Shown here: positions 34,669 to 44,282 of the stretch, piece after piece
Position numbering within the stretch: position 1 is the first letter of the stretch
How the letters are laid out: every line of letters starts with the position of its first letter
Assembly: GCF_900091655.1 (NCBI RefSeq)
Contig: NZ_LT594621.1
Coordinates: forward strand, 186,001 to 250,000
Length of the DNA: 64,000 nucleotides
Direction: 5' to 3'
From: Culturomica massiliensis
GTDB lineage: Bacteria; Bacteroidota; Bacteroidia; Bacteroidales; Marinifilaceae
Position numbers and translations under genes: made by a program
Notes under the pieces: model-generated
What the model saw: only the letters and a program-made list of their open reading frames with translations
What the model was told of the DNA's origin: nothing
Database searches by the model: none

Positions 34669-35550
34669 TTAATATTTTCCGGTCAGTCCGATAAAGGTAT
34701 CTTCCAGATTTAACAGAGTGGAGGATAAATTTTCGTGCTGAATCTGATGTTGATATAGCCATTCTTTTACGTATCCGATTGCTTGGAAGGAGTATACTTC
34801 GGCCTCGTTTCTGATGACTGTCGGATGGTATAATTTCGGGTTTTCCGGGAGTTCGGAAACGGGGGTCCGGAAGGTGTATTTATGAAAAGTTTGCAATAGT
34901 TCCGTCACTGGCATTTGCAGCAGAATATGACCGTAATCCATGATAATGCAGTCGTCGACGAGTTTTTCCATATCCTGAATGATGTGAGAGGTTAGAAAAA
35001 CGGTTTTTTCTTCGGCTTTGGCATATTCCTTGAGATAGTCGATGAACAACCGGCGGTAGCCCGGGTCCAGGCCCAGGGAAAAATCATCCAGAATCAGAAG
35101 GTCGGCATTTTGTGCCAGAATCAGGCCGAGTGCAACTTGTGACCGCTGACCGCAGGACATACGGGAAATCATTTGGCGGGGAGCGACTTTCAGTTTTTTC
35201 ATTAACTCATAATAAGCAGCCCGATCCCATTTCGGATAGAAAGCAGCATAGAACTTTTCGATTTGCTCGATGTTCATAAAAGTGTATTGTACATGTCCTT
35301 CTAATTGTAAGGCGATTCTCCGGCGGGTAAGCGGATTCATCTGCCGGATGTTTTCTCCGAAAATCAGACAATCTCCGGCTTGGGGTTGCAGGTAACCGCT
35401 GAGTATGTTGATAGTTGTGGTTTTTCCGGTGCCGTTTTTTCCCAGTAAACCGAGAATACGCCCGCGAGGAACGTTAAAGCTTAAATTATCATATATCAAC
35501 CTTTTACCGTAGTAATGAGTGAGGTTTTTACATTCGATCACGTTTTCCAT
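34669..35550 (-). CDS. ABC transporter ATP-binding protein
   Basis: The 293-residue ATPase has Walker A GKNGTGKTT (about 36-44), a Q-loop near LQLEGHVQY, an atypical signature SCGQRSQ in place of LSGGQ, and Walker B LLILDDFSLGLD, where the usual catalytic Glu is Asp and the following Pro is Phe. The switch His sits in FLTSHIIQDME. The C-terminal 70 residues form a small extra domain ending EDTFIGLTG. It resembles the YtrB/GldA group of ABC-2 exporters. The Glu-to-Asp change may slow hydrolysis. It forms an operon with the permease and the DUF4857-like gene. Confidence 0.9.
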   Translation of the reverse strand: MENVIECKNLTHYYGKRLIYDNLSFNVPRGRILGLLGKNGTGKTTTINILSGYLQPQAGDCLIFGENIRQMNPLTRRRIALQLEGHVQYTFMNIEQIEKFYAAFYPKWDRAAYYELMKKLKVAPRQMISRMSCGQRSQVALGLILAQNADLLILDDFSLGLDPGYRRLFIDYLKEYAKAEEKTVFLTSHIIQDMEKLVDDCIIMDYGHILLQMPVTELLQTFHKYTFRTPVSELPENPKLYHPTVIRNEAEVYSFQAIGYVKEWLYQHQIQHENLSSTLLNLEDTFIGLTGKY

Positions 35551-35737
35551 TGTATTTATTTTAATTATAAGTCACAAAGTCTGTAAGAATTTCAGACTGT
35601 AAATTTTATCGGTATAAGCTGTTCTGATTCTCATATTTTGATATTTCGGTAAAGTGAGTCTGTTGGGTAATTGAAACTTTTCCATCTGACACACTGATTT
35701 TTCAATCTTATCTTTCCGTCTGAAATCTGCAATTTCT

Positions 35738-37264
35738 CTATAATATGATCCCTAATGAAACCGAGAAATAGTCGGATTTTATATCGGATTTCCATCGATT
35801 GTATTGCCATTGTATCTGAGTGAATACGGTTTTATTGTTGAGCCAGCCGCTGTAATCACAGCGGGCGGATAAAGCAAGGGTCGTTCGGTTGGAACTTAAC
35901 ATTTCGTAATTGCTGTATAACATTTCATTGAGTTTGTGGTTGTCATCCAGTGAGTTTAACTGTAGATCGGAACTCAGGTTTTGGAAATGTGTACCCGTGG
36001 CCGTAAGATGCAGCAGGCAGGCTTTCCCAAAGATGTGGACGGTTTGTAATTGCAGTCCTGCATTTATTTCGTCGTATATCATCTGCCGTGCCGGAGAAAG
36101 ATAACTTTCTTTGATTTTACGGTAGCCTGCGGTAGGTCGGATATTCCATCCGAATCGTGTTTTTTGCCTGTTTTCATAAAGCAGGATGACATTGGCTTCG
36201 ATTTGCCGGTCGGTATATTGTTCGACCTTACCGATTTGCGGGTAAGCATTGCTTACCGGATCACCGAACAGATTTTCAGTGCCTTTGCGTTTTTTGATAC
36301 GACCGGATAACCGGATGCCCCAGTATTGTAAACCGTACCGGTGTTGCCAGCCGGCTTCTCCCTGTAAGTCGTTTTCTGTGACTTTATTCAGGGGTAAATT
36401 GTTCAGGTCGGACAATATCTTTTCGAAAGTAAAGCGATCGTAACGAACAGAAAGCGATATTCCTTGCTTTGTCCGGGGATAGAGTTCGATACTTCCGTCT
36501 AATGTATGACCTTTGTAATAAGTGTTGTTGTTCGTACCGGAAAAACGGACATAATTCATGCCGAGTCCGGTCATGTGATAGACTTCGTATACTCCCAGTT
36601 CGCTGAAAAATCTGACGTTGTTGGTCTGCTTGTATTTGTGGGCCCGGATAGAAGTACCAACGACATAATTTCCACCGATTTTCCATGCGATTCCTGCTTT
36701 GATATCCAGGTCCGAAACGATGTTGCGGGGACGTGGGTCTTTTTTCCGATATTCCATAATGGCCTTGTAAGCAAGTACCGCTCCCCAGGTGAAATGGCGG
36801 TGATCCCGGGCATATCCCCCTTGAAAACGGTATGTTTCGGATTGCAGGTCACCTCCTATTGTGTCCGCCATGATATAAGGATAGACGGTTTGGAAGTCGG
36901 ACGTTTCGTTCCAGCGGACATTGGCGGTCCGGCCGTTTTGATACAGAGCTTCTCCCCATACGCAGGAATTGTTGTTTAATTTGTTCCACGAACGGGCCTG
37001 AATATGAAAACCTTTCCAGCCGTTACCCTCTTGCATAATTTGCGCCCGATCGGCTTTCCGGTAATTCCCGGTCAGTGACAGTTCGGTATGCGAATATTCG
37101 TAATGGTAATATTGAAGGGCGGGATTTAATGTGGCCAGGGGTGTGAAATCGGGGACGGGTGACAGATATTCTGTCACCCGGGCCAGGCTAGGAATGGTAT
37201 TTTGAGCCTGACCGACTTCATTGGTTATTAGAATTATGAGAAATAGAAAAAAACGTAAGTTCAT
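35738..37264 (-). CDS. Outer-membrane beta-barrel protein (DUF6850-like)
   Basis: The 508-residue protein has a signal peptide ending in GQAQ and then repeated aromatic beta-strand pairs (YHYEYSHTELSLTGNYRK, YRFQGGYARDHRHFTWGAVLAYK in part, GISLSVRYDRFTF) to a C-terminal SVSLGIIL. The pattern fits a large barrel without a plug domain. I recall DUF6850 barrels next to DUF4876 lipoproteins. It starts 5 bp after the DUF4876-like gene, so the two are tightly coupled. It may be the second outer-membrane component of the block, alongside the TonB receptor. Confidence 0.72.
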   Translation of the reverse strand: MNLRFFLFLIILITNEVGQAQNTIPSLARVTEYLSPVPDFTPLATLNPALQYYHYEYSHTELSLTGNYRKADRAQIMQEGNGWKGFHIQARSWNKLNNNSCVWGEALYQNGRTANVRWNETSDFQTVYPYIMADTIGGDLQSETYRFQGGYARDHRHFTWGAVLAYKAIMEYRKKDPRPRNIVSDLDIKAGIAWKIGGNYVVGTSIRAHKYKQTNNVRFFSELGVYEVYHMTGLGMNYVRFSGTNNNTYYKGHTLDGSIELYPRTKQGISLSVRYDRFTFEKILSDLNNLPLNKVTENDLQGEAGWQHRYGLQYWGIRLSGRIKKRKGTENLFGDPVSNAYPQIGKVEQYTDRQIEANVILLYENRQKTRFGWNIRPTAGYRKIKESYLSPARQMIYDEINAGLQLQTVHIFGKACLLHLTATGTHFQNLSSDLQLNSLDDNHKLNEMLYSNYEMLSSNRTTLALSARCDYSGWLNNKTVFTQIQWQYNRWKSDIKSDYFSVSLGIIL

Positions 37265-37269
37265 CGGGT

Positions 37270-38550
37270 TTATTTAAACACATAATAAGGATCGGCTTTT
37301 ACTTCTGCGTCGAAATCTACGCTGGAATTATTGGTATCTTTTAAGATAACCCTTCCGTCTTCAGTAATGGATTCCACTTTCCGGCGTACGCTTTTACCGT
37401 AACGGCTGGCATCTTTATCGACTGTTCCGCAATAAGTCCAGCCCAGGTCTAACGAGGGTGAGGTTACCAGCCAGACAAATTCGGATTTGATACTGCAATT
37501 GACGGCGTCTAAAATCCAACTATTCGGGATTTTGTATCCGTCATCGGACATGGGGTAGGTATTTCCTCCGATGACCATGTTGTAGGTGTAGGCGTGTGCA
37601 TAATTTTTCAGATAAGAGGTTTTGGTCTCGTTTTCGCCTAGGCGAGCCAATGCATATGCATGGAAACCCCGGTTGTGCGGTCCCCAGATCGTTGCGGTGT
37701 AACAGTAGTATTTATCCATATCGGGTACATCAGGGTTGTTGACATCCGTGAAATTCGGATTGCTCGACTCATCGTACCACTCGAAATCGGCTTTGGTCAG
37801 GTCGAATGAGTTGGTATTGGCCTTGGTATGATCAATGGCATTGTCGCAGATCAGGATTGATTTGCCGGGAGCTACAGGATAATCCTTACCGTTACCTGGG
37901 ACGACATATACGGCTTGGACAGCCAGGGCATTGGCTGTGATATCCGGTGTATAATCGTATTTTTTTACGGTTTGGAATTGGGATTCGGCGATCATCAGCC
38001 TGTCGGCATACAAGGTGTCGGAAGAATTGTTAAAGATGCGAAAATATTTATCTCCGGTGTATTGCTTGCCTTCAGGAGTTTCAGTTCCGGTAAAGAATAT
38101 TTCGGCGATGACAAAATCCCCTCCGGTCGTCGTATTGTCGGTATACAGAAAACCTTCCAACGCAACAGTTGGTGTCGTACTGCCTGAATTACCTGTCAAT
38201 TGAACGTTCCCTTTGTATCCTCTTACTCTGCTGGTCCATTCTTTGTCCTGGAAGGTATAGGCAATATCTCCTTCAACTGTAATGTTATACAGACCTTCAT
38301 CTATTGTAACGGTAAAATCAAACGTTGTTGTGGCTCTTACGTTATTAGGGGCGGCAACGACGGTCGATTCCTTGCCGGTAGTGATGTTTTTCAGAGTGGC
38401 CGTTACATTCGAAATTACGGCATTTTGTACACTGTCCGGAGCACTTAAACTGATGGGGACGGTAACTTGCGGTACACTGTTCTTGTCGTCGTCACAGGCT
38501 GTAAAGCCGATAAGAAGTGCAAATACTAACATTAAGTAATGTGTTTTCAT
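37270..38550 (-). CDS. DUF4876-like surface lipoprotein
   Basis: The 426-residue protein has a lipoprotein signal with lipobox IGFTAC (Cys about 19) followed by DDDKN, an acidic run typical of surface-exported Bacteroidota lipoproteins. An N-terminal beta-sandwich (about 30-130, VQNAVISNVTATLKNITTGKE in part) precedes a larger domain with YTGDKYFRIFNNSSDTLYADRL and GKSILICDNAIDH, reminiscent of lamin-tail-like folds. I recall it as DUF4876. As the lipoprotein between a TonB receptor and a barrel it may capture the ligand at the cell surface. Confidence 0.78.
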   Translation of the reverse strand: MKTHYLMLVFALLIGFTACDDDKNSVPQVTVPISLSAPDSVQNAVISNVTATLKNITTGKESTVVAAPNNVRATTTFDFTVTIDEGLYNITVEGDIAYTFQDKEWTSRVRGYKGNVQLTGNSGSTTPTVALEGFLYTDNTTTGGDFVIAEIFFTGTETPEGKQYTGDKYFRIFNNSSDTLYADRLMIAESQFQTVKKYDYTPDITANALAVQAVYVVPGNGKDYPVAPGKSILICDNAIDHTKANTNSFDLTKADFEWYDESSNPNFTDVNNPDVPDMDKYYCYTATIWGPHNRGFHAYALARLGENETKTSYLKNYAHAYTYNMVIGGNTYPMSDDGYKIPNSWILDAVNCSIKSEFVWLVTSPSLDLGWTYCGTVDKDASRYGKSVRRKVESITEDGRVILKDTNNSSVDFDAEVKADPYYVFK

Positions 38551-38608
38551 GTTTATTTATTTTGAGTTAAACAATATAATTGAGTTTTAATTTTGTAATA
38601 TTATTTTG

Positions 38609-41380
38609 TTATAGTCTGAAATTCAGTTCCATACCGAAATAGGGATTGACGTTACGCCGTATCGTGTAACCGTTTGAATCATAATTCGGTGTATAGTCGA
38701 GTATCCGATCGACAAAAAGTGAAAGATTCAGGTATTTCCCGAAATCCTTACTGGCTTTGAAATTGAGATACATGTAAAACGGTTCTGTCGTTTTTTTGAA
38801 TAACTCGTCATTGTATTCCCGGACTAGCCATTTTTTATATATGTCTTCCCTGTCGGCTTCGGTATAGGGATGTAGGGTACCCGTAACGTCCATATAAGCT
38901 GTGGGAACACCGTTTTGCCGCATTCGCCGCGAGCTGCTGAACCACATGCATTCGATCCAGGTGGAAAGTGTCAGTCCCAGTTGTTTCAGTCGGGTATCCA
39001 GTATGAATGTCGTATTGAACTGCTGTTTTACAGATCCGTCGTTCCAGTTGTAGTAACCGATGTATTTATCGTTGAGAGCGACGTTGTTGATCACTTTACT
39101 TACAGAGTAATACATGGGACGGCTATTTTTGTAGGTAGTATGAAACCAGGCGCCGTTGACGGTCAGTTTGGTTTTCAATACTTCTATCCGGTGGGAGACG
39201 AACTGGAACTCTATTCCTTTTTTCAACAGGGAACTGCCGTTTGTGGTTTTGCCGTAGCTTTGCAGAATCGTATCCGCTTGCCATTGCAAGTCAGCCAGAT
39301 CAGGCGGTCCTTGTAAGGCATTCGGATCGATATTGTCGGTGTTGTATTTTTTATAACTGTAAGGGGCGACTTCGGTAGATGAACGGAAACCGGAATGTGT
39401 AGCCTCCTGAAAATAAGTGACAACCAGATTGTTGCCGGCATAGCTAAGATCAGATTTAATTTCCCATTTGCGGTTACGGGCCGGTTTGAGGTCGTAATTG
39501 GTCGGATCAATAATATACGTCCGGATATTGATACGTCTGTAGTCCGGATTTAAATGGAAATAGTTGAGTTGAGTGATGTCGTTATATATTTTATAGGGAT
39601 GTAATTGTTGTAAGGTCGGCATTTTGGTTTGCCAACCGATGCCTCCGGATAATACGGCAGTTATTTTAGGACCGATGGCGGGTAAATGCCATTGGGCTGA
39701 AATCCGGGGATCGAAATACATTTTATTCCGGAGCAGATAGCGTCGGTTCAGATTCATTTGCATTTGCCCCCGTACACCGGCTGTAAATCTGAAAAGATGA
39801 GCTCCGAAAGAAAGGTTTATATTGTCTTCGGCAAACAGGGACAGTTTGTGTCCTGCCGGAATTTCCCTAAATGAGGTAGGACGTAAGGCCGTCGTCGGAT
39901 TTAAGGGTCGGTTGATGTCGTATACTTGTCCCCGGCCGTAGTTTTTATCCATACTCCACTCTGTTCCCAGAAGAACCCGGTGGGTTATGCGCTGTCCGGA
40001 AAAAGACAGTCCGGTTTTTAGTTTGGCGGCAGCCCGGAAAGGTTTTCCGTCGACCAGCAGATGGGCCGTGTATTTATAGGGGAGAAACAAGCCGTCGTGT
40101 TCTCCGGCTTCGAGCGAGTTCGGAACGGTCCGGTCCCGGTCCAGCTGGACGACTTTGGTTTGTTTGATTTTGTCTGTCTGAGAACTCAGGGATGTTGTCA
40201 GTTCCAGAAATTTTATCGTCTGATCGTGATTATAATCAGCACGCAGGGTATTTCCTAATGAGAGGGCATTGTAAGAAGCTTTATAACGGTCTTCCTTTTG
40301 TTTTGTAATTTCCGGATCGGATTTCCGATCGTCGAAAGAACCGGTATAATCACCGGTCATTGACCAGGACAACCGATAACCGGTAATGTCCCACTGTTTA
40401 TTTAAACGGATGGAGGCCGTCAGGCGTTTGTAAGAAGAGAAGGCATCCCGGGGGTCGGGGCGGGCATCGGTGTAATCGAGTCCTGCATTGAGGCTTAACC
40501 GGCGATTTTTAAACTCAATACCTTTTCCTAAAGCAAACAGTTTCCCGTATTGATCGGCTTTGAAGCGGGCTTCCCAGGGAGTGAATCCCTTTTTGCGATT
40601 GATTTTTACCAAACCGCTGGTCAGGTCTCCATATTCTACAGAGGCCAAGCCTCTGACGATTTCGACGCTTTCGATCTGGTCTGTCGACAGGGAACGCATG
40701 TCTATTCCGCGATTGGCAAATTCCAGTGCGCTGTGACTGTCTGTACTGGAACCGGATATCTGGACGACTTTTTGCATATTGGCATCCGTTGCCAGACGAT
40801 GGCCGTCGACAAGGAAAGCGGTCCCCAGGGAACTGATGTCATAGTCTTCTCCTGCCGTACCTGCCTGCCGCAGGATGATCAGTGAAGCCGAACCGATTGC
40901 GGGAACGGCGGACATACCGCCGGGCAAAAGAGATAACAGGTCTCCGAAACTCGTGGGTTGCCGGTGCTGCATCGCTTCCCGGTCGATTTTTGTAGTACTG
41001 CTGCTGCCTTTAGCTTCGGTAGCCGTAACAATAACTTCGTCCAGATTTTCGGTGGAAAGGGCTAAATGGTATGTAACCGAATCGTTCCGGACGAGTTCGA
41101 TATTTCGGGTCAGGGAATTATAACCGATGTAAGAAACGGTAACCCGGTATTTGCCTGTGGGGATTTTTACCCGGAAAATTCCTTTTACATCTGTCGTCGT
41201 ACCGAAAAAGACGCCTTTCTCAGAGTAGAGTTGTAATGTAGCCGACTCCAGAGGGTCTTGGGTTTGCGCCGATACGACCCGGCCGGAAAAGGAAACGACT
41301 TTTCCGGCTTGTGCTTGTACCGATATCGCAATAAATAGGGAGAACAGAATAAATATTATTTTTTTCACACTTGTTTTCAT
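38609..41380 (-). CDS. TonB-dependent receptor with carboxypeptidase-like regulatory domain
   Basis: The 923-residue receptor has a signal peptide cut after SVQAQ, a CarboxypepD_reg-like beta-sandwich (about 30-115), a plug domain (about 120-260, with DQIESVEIVRGLASVEYGDLTSGLVKI in part) and a 22-stranded barrel ending YFGMELNFRL. It should import a ligand with TonB energy. It is the first gene of the block running down to 32622. A separate SusD-like gene is absent, so it is not a canonical Sus glycan system. The ligand is unknown. Confidence 0.93.
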   Translation of the reverse strand: MKTSVKKIIFILFSLFIAISVQAQAGKVVSFSGRVVSAQTQDPLESATLQLYSEKGVFFGTTTDVKGIFRVKIPTGKYRVTVSYIGYNSLTRNIELVRNDSVTYHLALSTENLDEVIVTATEAKGSSSTTKIDREAMQHRQPTSFGDLLSLLPGGMSAVPAIGSASLIILRQAGTAGEDYDISSLGTAFLVDGHRLATDANMQKVVQISGSSTDSHSALEFANRGIDMRSLSTDQIESVEIVRGLASVEYGDLTSGLVKINRKKGFTPWEARFKADQYGKLFALGKGIEFKNRRLSLNAGLDYTDARPDPRDAFSSYKRLTASIRLNKQWDITGYRLSWSMTGDYTGSFDDRKSDPEITKQKEDRYKASYNALSLGNTLRADYNHDQTIKFLELTTSLSSQTDKIKQTKVVQLDRDRTVPNSLEAGEHDGLFLPYKYTAHLLVDGKPFRAAAKLKTGLSFSGQRITHRVLLGTEWSMDKNYGRGQVYDINRPLNPTTALRPTSFREIPAGHKLSLFAEDNINLSFGAHLFRFTAGVRGQMQMNLNRRYLLRNKMYFDPRISAQWHLPAIGPKITAVLSGGIGWQTKMPTLQQLHPYKIYNDITQLNYFHLNPDYRRINIRTYIIDPTNYDLKPARNRKWEIKSDLSYAGNNLVVTYFQEATHSGFRSSTEVAPYSYKKYNTDNIDPNALQGPPDLADLQWQADTILQSYGKTTNGSSLLKKGIEFQFVSHRIEVLKTKLTVNGAWFHTTYKNSRPMYYSVSKVINNVALNDKYIGYYNWNDGSVKQQFNTTFILDTRLKQLGLTLSTWIECMWFSSSRRMRQNGVPTAYMDVTGTLHPYTEADREDIYKKWLVREYNDELFKKTTEPFYMYLNFKASKDFGKYLNLSLFVDRILDYTPNYDSNGYTIRRNVNPYFGMELNFRL

Positions 41381-42257
41381 ACTTTACCTATAAACCGGAG
41401 TTTGGGTGAGTTTATCTTTTGCAGACAAGCTTTTGGTAATTTTCCGTATCATACCGTTTTTTCATTTTATAGATATACAAATGTGACTGAAACGGAAAGA
41501 ATCTGAAATCCTAATATATTGGTATTTTACAGGAAGAGGACGGGGGAAGAAAAACAGATGCGTTGAGTGTTTGTGTTGCTTTCAGGTGAACATAAGTATT
41601 TGAATGTTTCAGAATACTTTACTGGTGATTTACAGAAAATAGTCTTAAATCAAAGAATGTTAAAACGATTTAAAAACCTGGAAAATGAACTTGGAAAAGA
41701 AACTTTTCGAACTTATTTTCCGTTTGTATAAATCAAATTTTAACCTTATTATTTTAATTAGTAATAAGTGGTGAATAAATTACGATGAAATTGTAATGTG
41801 ATTTTGTGTAAAATTATATTAAAAATTCATTAATACTTTTGTTTGTATAATAATTTGATTTACAAGTATGATATGTAGTATTTGTCATCAAAGTCAAATA
41901 TTCGGGAAATTTTGCACATAAAAATACACTTAAAATTTGCAAATAAAACTAATAAATGTTATATTGCGAATGCACTTCAGATCTTGCCGATGCAGGATGT
42001 GATGTATATTAAATGTTATTTTTACTCATAGTGTCGTATAATATGTTAATAATGTGAAAACAGATTGAAAAGAGGTATAGGAAACGTATGCGCGAATAAA
42101 TTCGTAATTAGTTGAGTGATTGGAATTGATATTATTATAAATGTATTACTTTTGTATGCAGATAAAAGTTTGTCAAAGATGGTGTATCTTTTTTAATTAT
42201 TTTAAAAAGAACCCATGGGTTGATAAAACAGTTTGAATATAATTATCAGATAAAAAA
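41381..42257. other. Long AT-rich intergenic region between divergent operons
   Basis: No gene or structured RNA was recognised in these 877 bp. It contains many TAnnTTTG-like boxes, including TACTTTTG at 41834-41841 without a partner and a better promoter at 42126-42154. The length suggests complex control of one or both divergent operons. Confidence 0.6.
42126..42154 (+). promoter_or_regulatory. Probable promoter of the glycogen operon
   Basis: TTG (42126-42128), 18 bp, TACTTTTG (42147-42154) is close to the Bacteroidota consensus and would give a leader of about 100 nt before the glgB ATG. Confidence 0.5.
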
Positions 42258-44243
42258 ATGAAATGTAGTTTTGCCGATCGAGATGTTTTGCTTGAGCCCT
42301 TTCGTAACATAATCAGGAAGCGTTATGAAAACTTTGTGTTGCGTGAGATTGGTTTTACCGAAGGAAAACGGAAATTGGCGGATACATTTAATTCATATCT
42401 GTATTATGGTTTGCATCGGACAGAAGGGGGATGGGTTTTTCGGGAATGGGCTCCGCACGCGACTGCTCTTTATCTGATCGGAGATTTTACGGATTGGCAG
42501 AAGAAAGAAGAATTTCGTTTGTATCCTGTCGGAAATGGAAATTGGGAGATTGCGTTGGTTGACGGGCAGCTCCGGCATGGCATGAAATACCGTTTGTGGG
42601 TAGAGTGGGACGGAGGATATGGGGAACGTTTGCCGAGTCATACAACCCGGGCTGTGCAGGACGAACAGACTAAGATTTTTTCGGCAGAGGTATGGTATCC
42701 TGAACATGTGTATGAATGGCAGAATGACTTTTCGAAAAAGTTGAAAAATCCATTGATCTATGAGGCTCATGTCGGAATGAGTACTGAAAAGCCGGGTGTT
42801 TCCACCTTTGAAGAATTCCGGGATGAAGTGCTGCCCCGGGTGGCCGGTTTGGGATATAATGCTATACAATTGATGGCTGTTCAGGAGCATCCCTATTACG
42901 GTTCTTTTGGTTATCAGGTGGCCAATTTTTTTGCGGTGAGTTCGCGTTTCGGAACACCGGAGGATTTAAAGCGGTTGATCGATGATGCACATGGCCGGGG
43001 AATAGCCGTGATTATGGATATTGTCCATTCTCATGCCGTAAAAAATGAGATGGAAGGATTGAGTCGTTTTGACGGAGCATATGATCTGTATTTCCATTCC
43101 GGGGAACAGGGTGAACATAAGCTTTGGAATTCGCGTTGTTTTGATTATGGGAAAAATGAAGTGTTGAATTTCCTGTTATCGAATTGTAAATATTGGCAGG
43201 AGGAATACCGTTTCGACGGATTCCGTTTCGACGGTATAACCAGTATGTTGTATTGGGATCATGGGTTAGGCCGGGATTTTACGGAGTATAAATATTATTA
43301 TGACGGGAATCAGGATGAGGATGCGATTATTTACCTGACAATGGCCAACCGGCTGATACATCAGATCAACAAGAATGCTGTTACGATTGCGGAGGATATG
43401 AGCGGGATGCCGGGATTGGCAGCCCCGATCGAGGAGGAGGGGATCGGGTTTGATTTCCGGATGAGCATGGGAGTCCCGGATTACTGGATAAAATTGATTG
43501 AGGATAAGAAGGATGAAGAGTGGCATGTGGGGGATTTGTTTTATCAGATGACGAATAAACGGGCGGACGAGCATACGGTCAGTTATGCCGAGAGCCACGA
43601 TCAGGCGATGGTTGGAGATAAAACGATTTTGTTCCGTTTACTGGATAAGGAAATCTATTCTTCGATGAATGTGTTTCAGCGGAATATGGTAGTCGACCGG
43701 GGAATGGCTTTGCATAAAATGATCCGTTTGCTGACGATTACAACCGCCGGAGACGGTTATCTGAATTTTATGGGCAATGAATGGGGACATCCGGAATGGA
43801 TTGATTTTCCCCGGGAAGGGAATGGCTGGAGCTATGAACATGCACGCCGGTTATGGCATCTGGTCGATGATGACAATTTGCGTTACCGTTATCTGAATGC
43901 TTTCGATAAGGCCATGTTGAAGTTGGTGAAAAAGGAGAAAATATTCCGGTATCGTCCGGAACCGATGGTGAGGGATAATGAGAGGCAAATTCTGATTTTT
44001 TCCAGAGGAAGTCTGGTACTGGCCTTTAATTTCAATCCGACCCGGTCTTTTTCCGATTACCGTTTCGGGACACAGCCGGGGAAATACGTGGATGTACTGG
44101 ATACTGACGATACGTTATTCGACGGATTCGGCCGGATCGATAAGAAAACAGCACATTTTACATTGTATGATGAGAGTGACGGAAATCAGATGAGCATATA
44201 CTTACCGGCCCGTTCGGCTTTGGTATTGAAATTACAGGATTAA
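42258..44243 (+). CDS. glgB: 1,4-alpha-glucan branching enzyme (GH13, eukaryote-like type)
   Basis: The 661-residue enzyme has an N-terminal CBM48-like domain (WVFREWAPHATALYLIGDF), a GH13 barrel with YEAHVGMS and DIVHSHAVKN, the catalytic region YRFDGFRFDGITSML (nucleophile Asp), AEDMSGMPG (acid Glu), YAESHDQAM and NFMGNEWGHPEWIDFPREGN, and a C-terminal beta domain. The motif wording follows the eukaryotic/GH13_8 branching enzymes rather than the E. coli GlgB type. It introduces alpha-1,6 branches into glycogen. It is first in a run of four glycogen genes. Confidence 0.95.
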   Translation: MKCSFADRDVLLEPFRNIIRKRYENFVLREIGFTEGKRKLADTFNSYLYYGLHRTEGGWVFREWAPHATALYLIGDFTDWQKKEEFRLYPVGNGNWEIALVDGQLRHGMKYRLWVEWDGGYGERLPSHTTRAVQDEQTKIFSAEVWYPEHVYEWQNDFSKKLKNPLIYEAHVGMSTEKPGVSTFEEFRDEVLPRVAGLGYNAIQLMAVQEHPYYGSFGYQVANFFAVSSRFGTPEDLKRLIDDAHGRGIAVIMDIVHSHAVKNEMEGLSRFDGAYDLYFHSGEQGEHKLWNSRCFDYGKNEVLNFLLSNCKYWQEEYRFDGFRFDGITSMLYWDHGLGRDFTEYKYYYDGNQDEDAIIYLTMANRLIHQINKNAVTIAEDMSGMPGLAAPIEEEGIGFDFRMSMGVPDYWIKLIEDKKDEEWHVGDLFYQMTNKRADEHTVSYAESHDQAMVGDKTILFRLLDKEIYSSMNVFQRNMVVDRGMALHKMIRLLTITTAGDGYLNFMGNEWGHPEWIDFPREGNGWSYEHARRLWHLVDDDNLRYRYLNAFDKAMLKLVKKEKIFRYRPEPMVRDNERQILIFSRGSLVLAFNFNPTRSFSDYRFGTQPGKYVDVLDTDDTLFDGFGRIDKKTAHFTLYDESDGNQMSIYLPARSALVLKLQD

Positions 44244-44282
44244 TAACCGAGATCAAAATAAATTAAAAGATATCATTTCATT

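Noticed and set aside
38609..41380. Classical SusCD polysaccharide utilisation locus
   Set aside because: The receptor has the N-terminal regulatory domain, but no SusD-like gene, glycosidase or ECF/HTCS regulator accompanies it.
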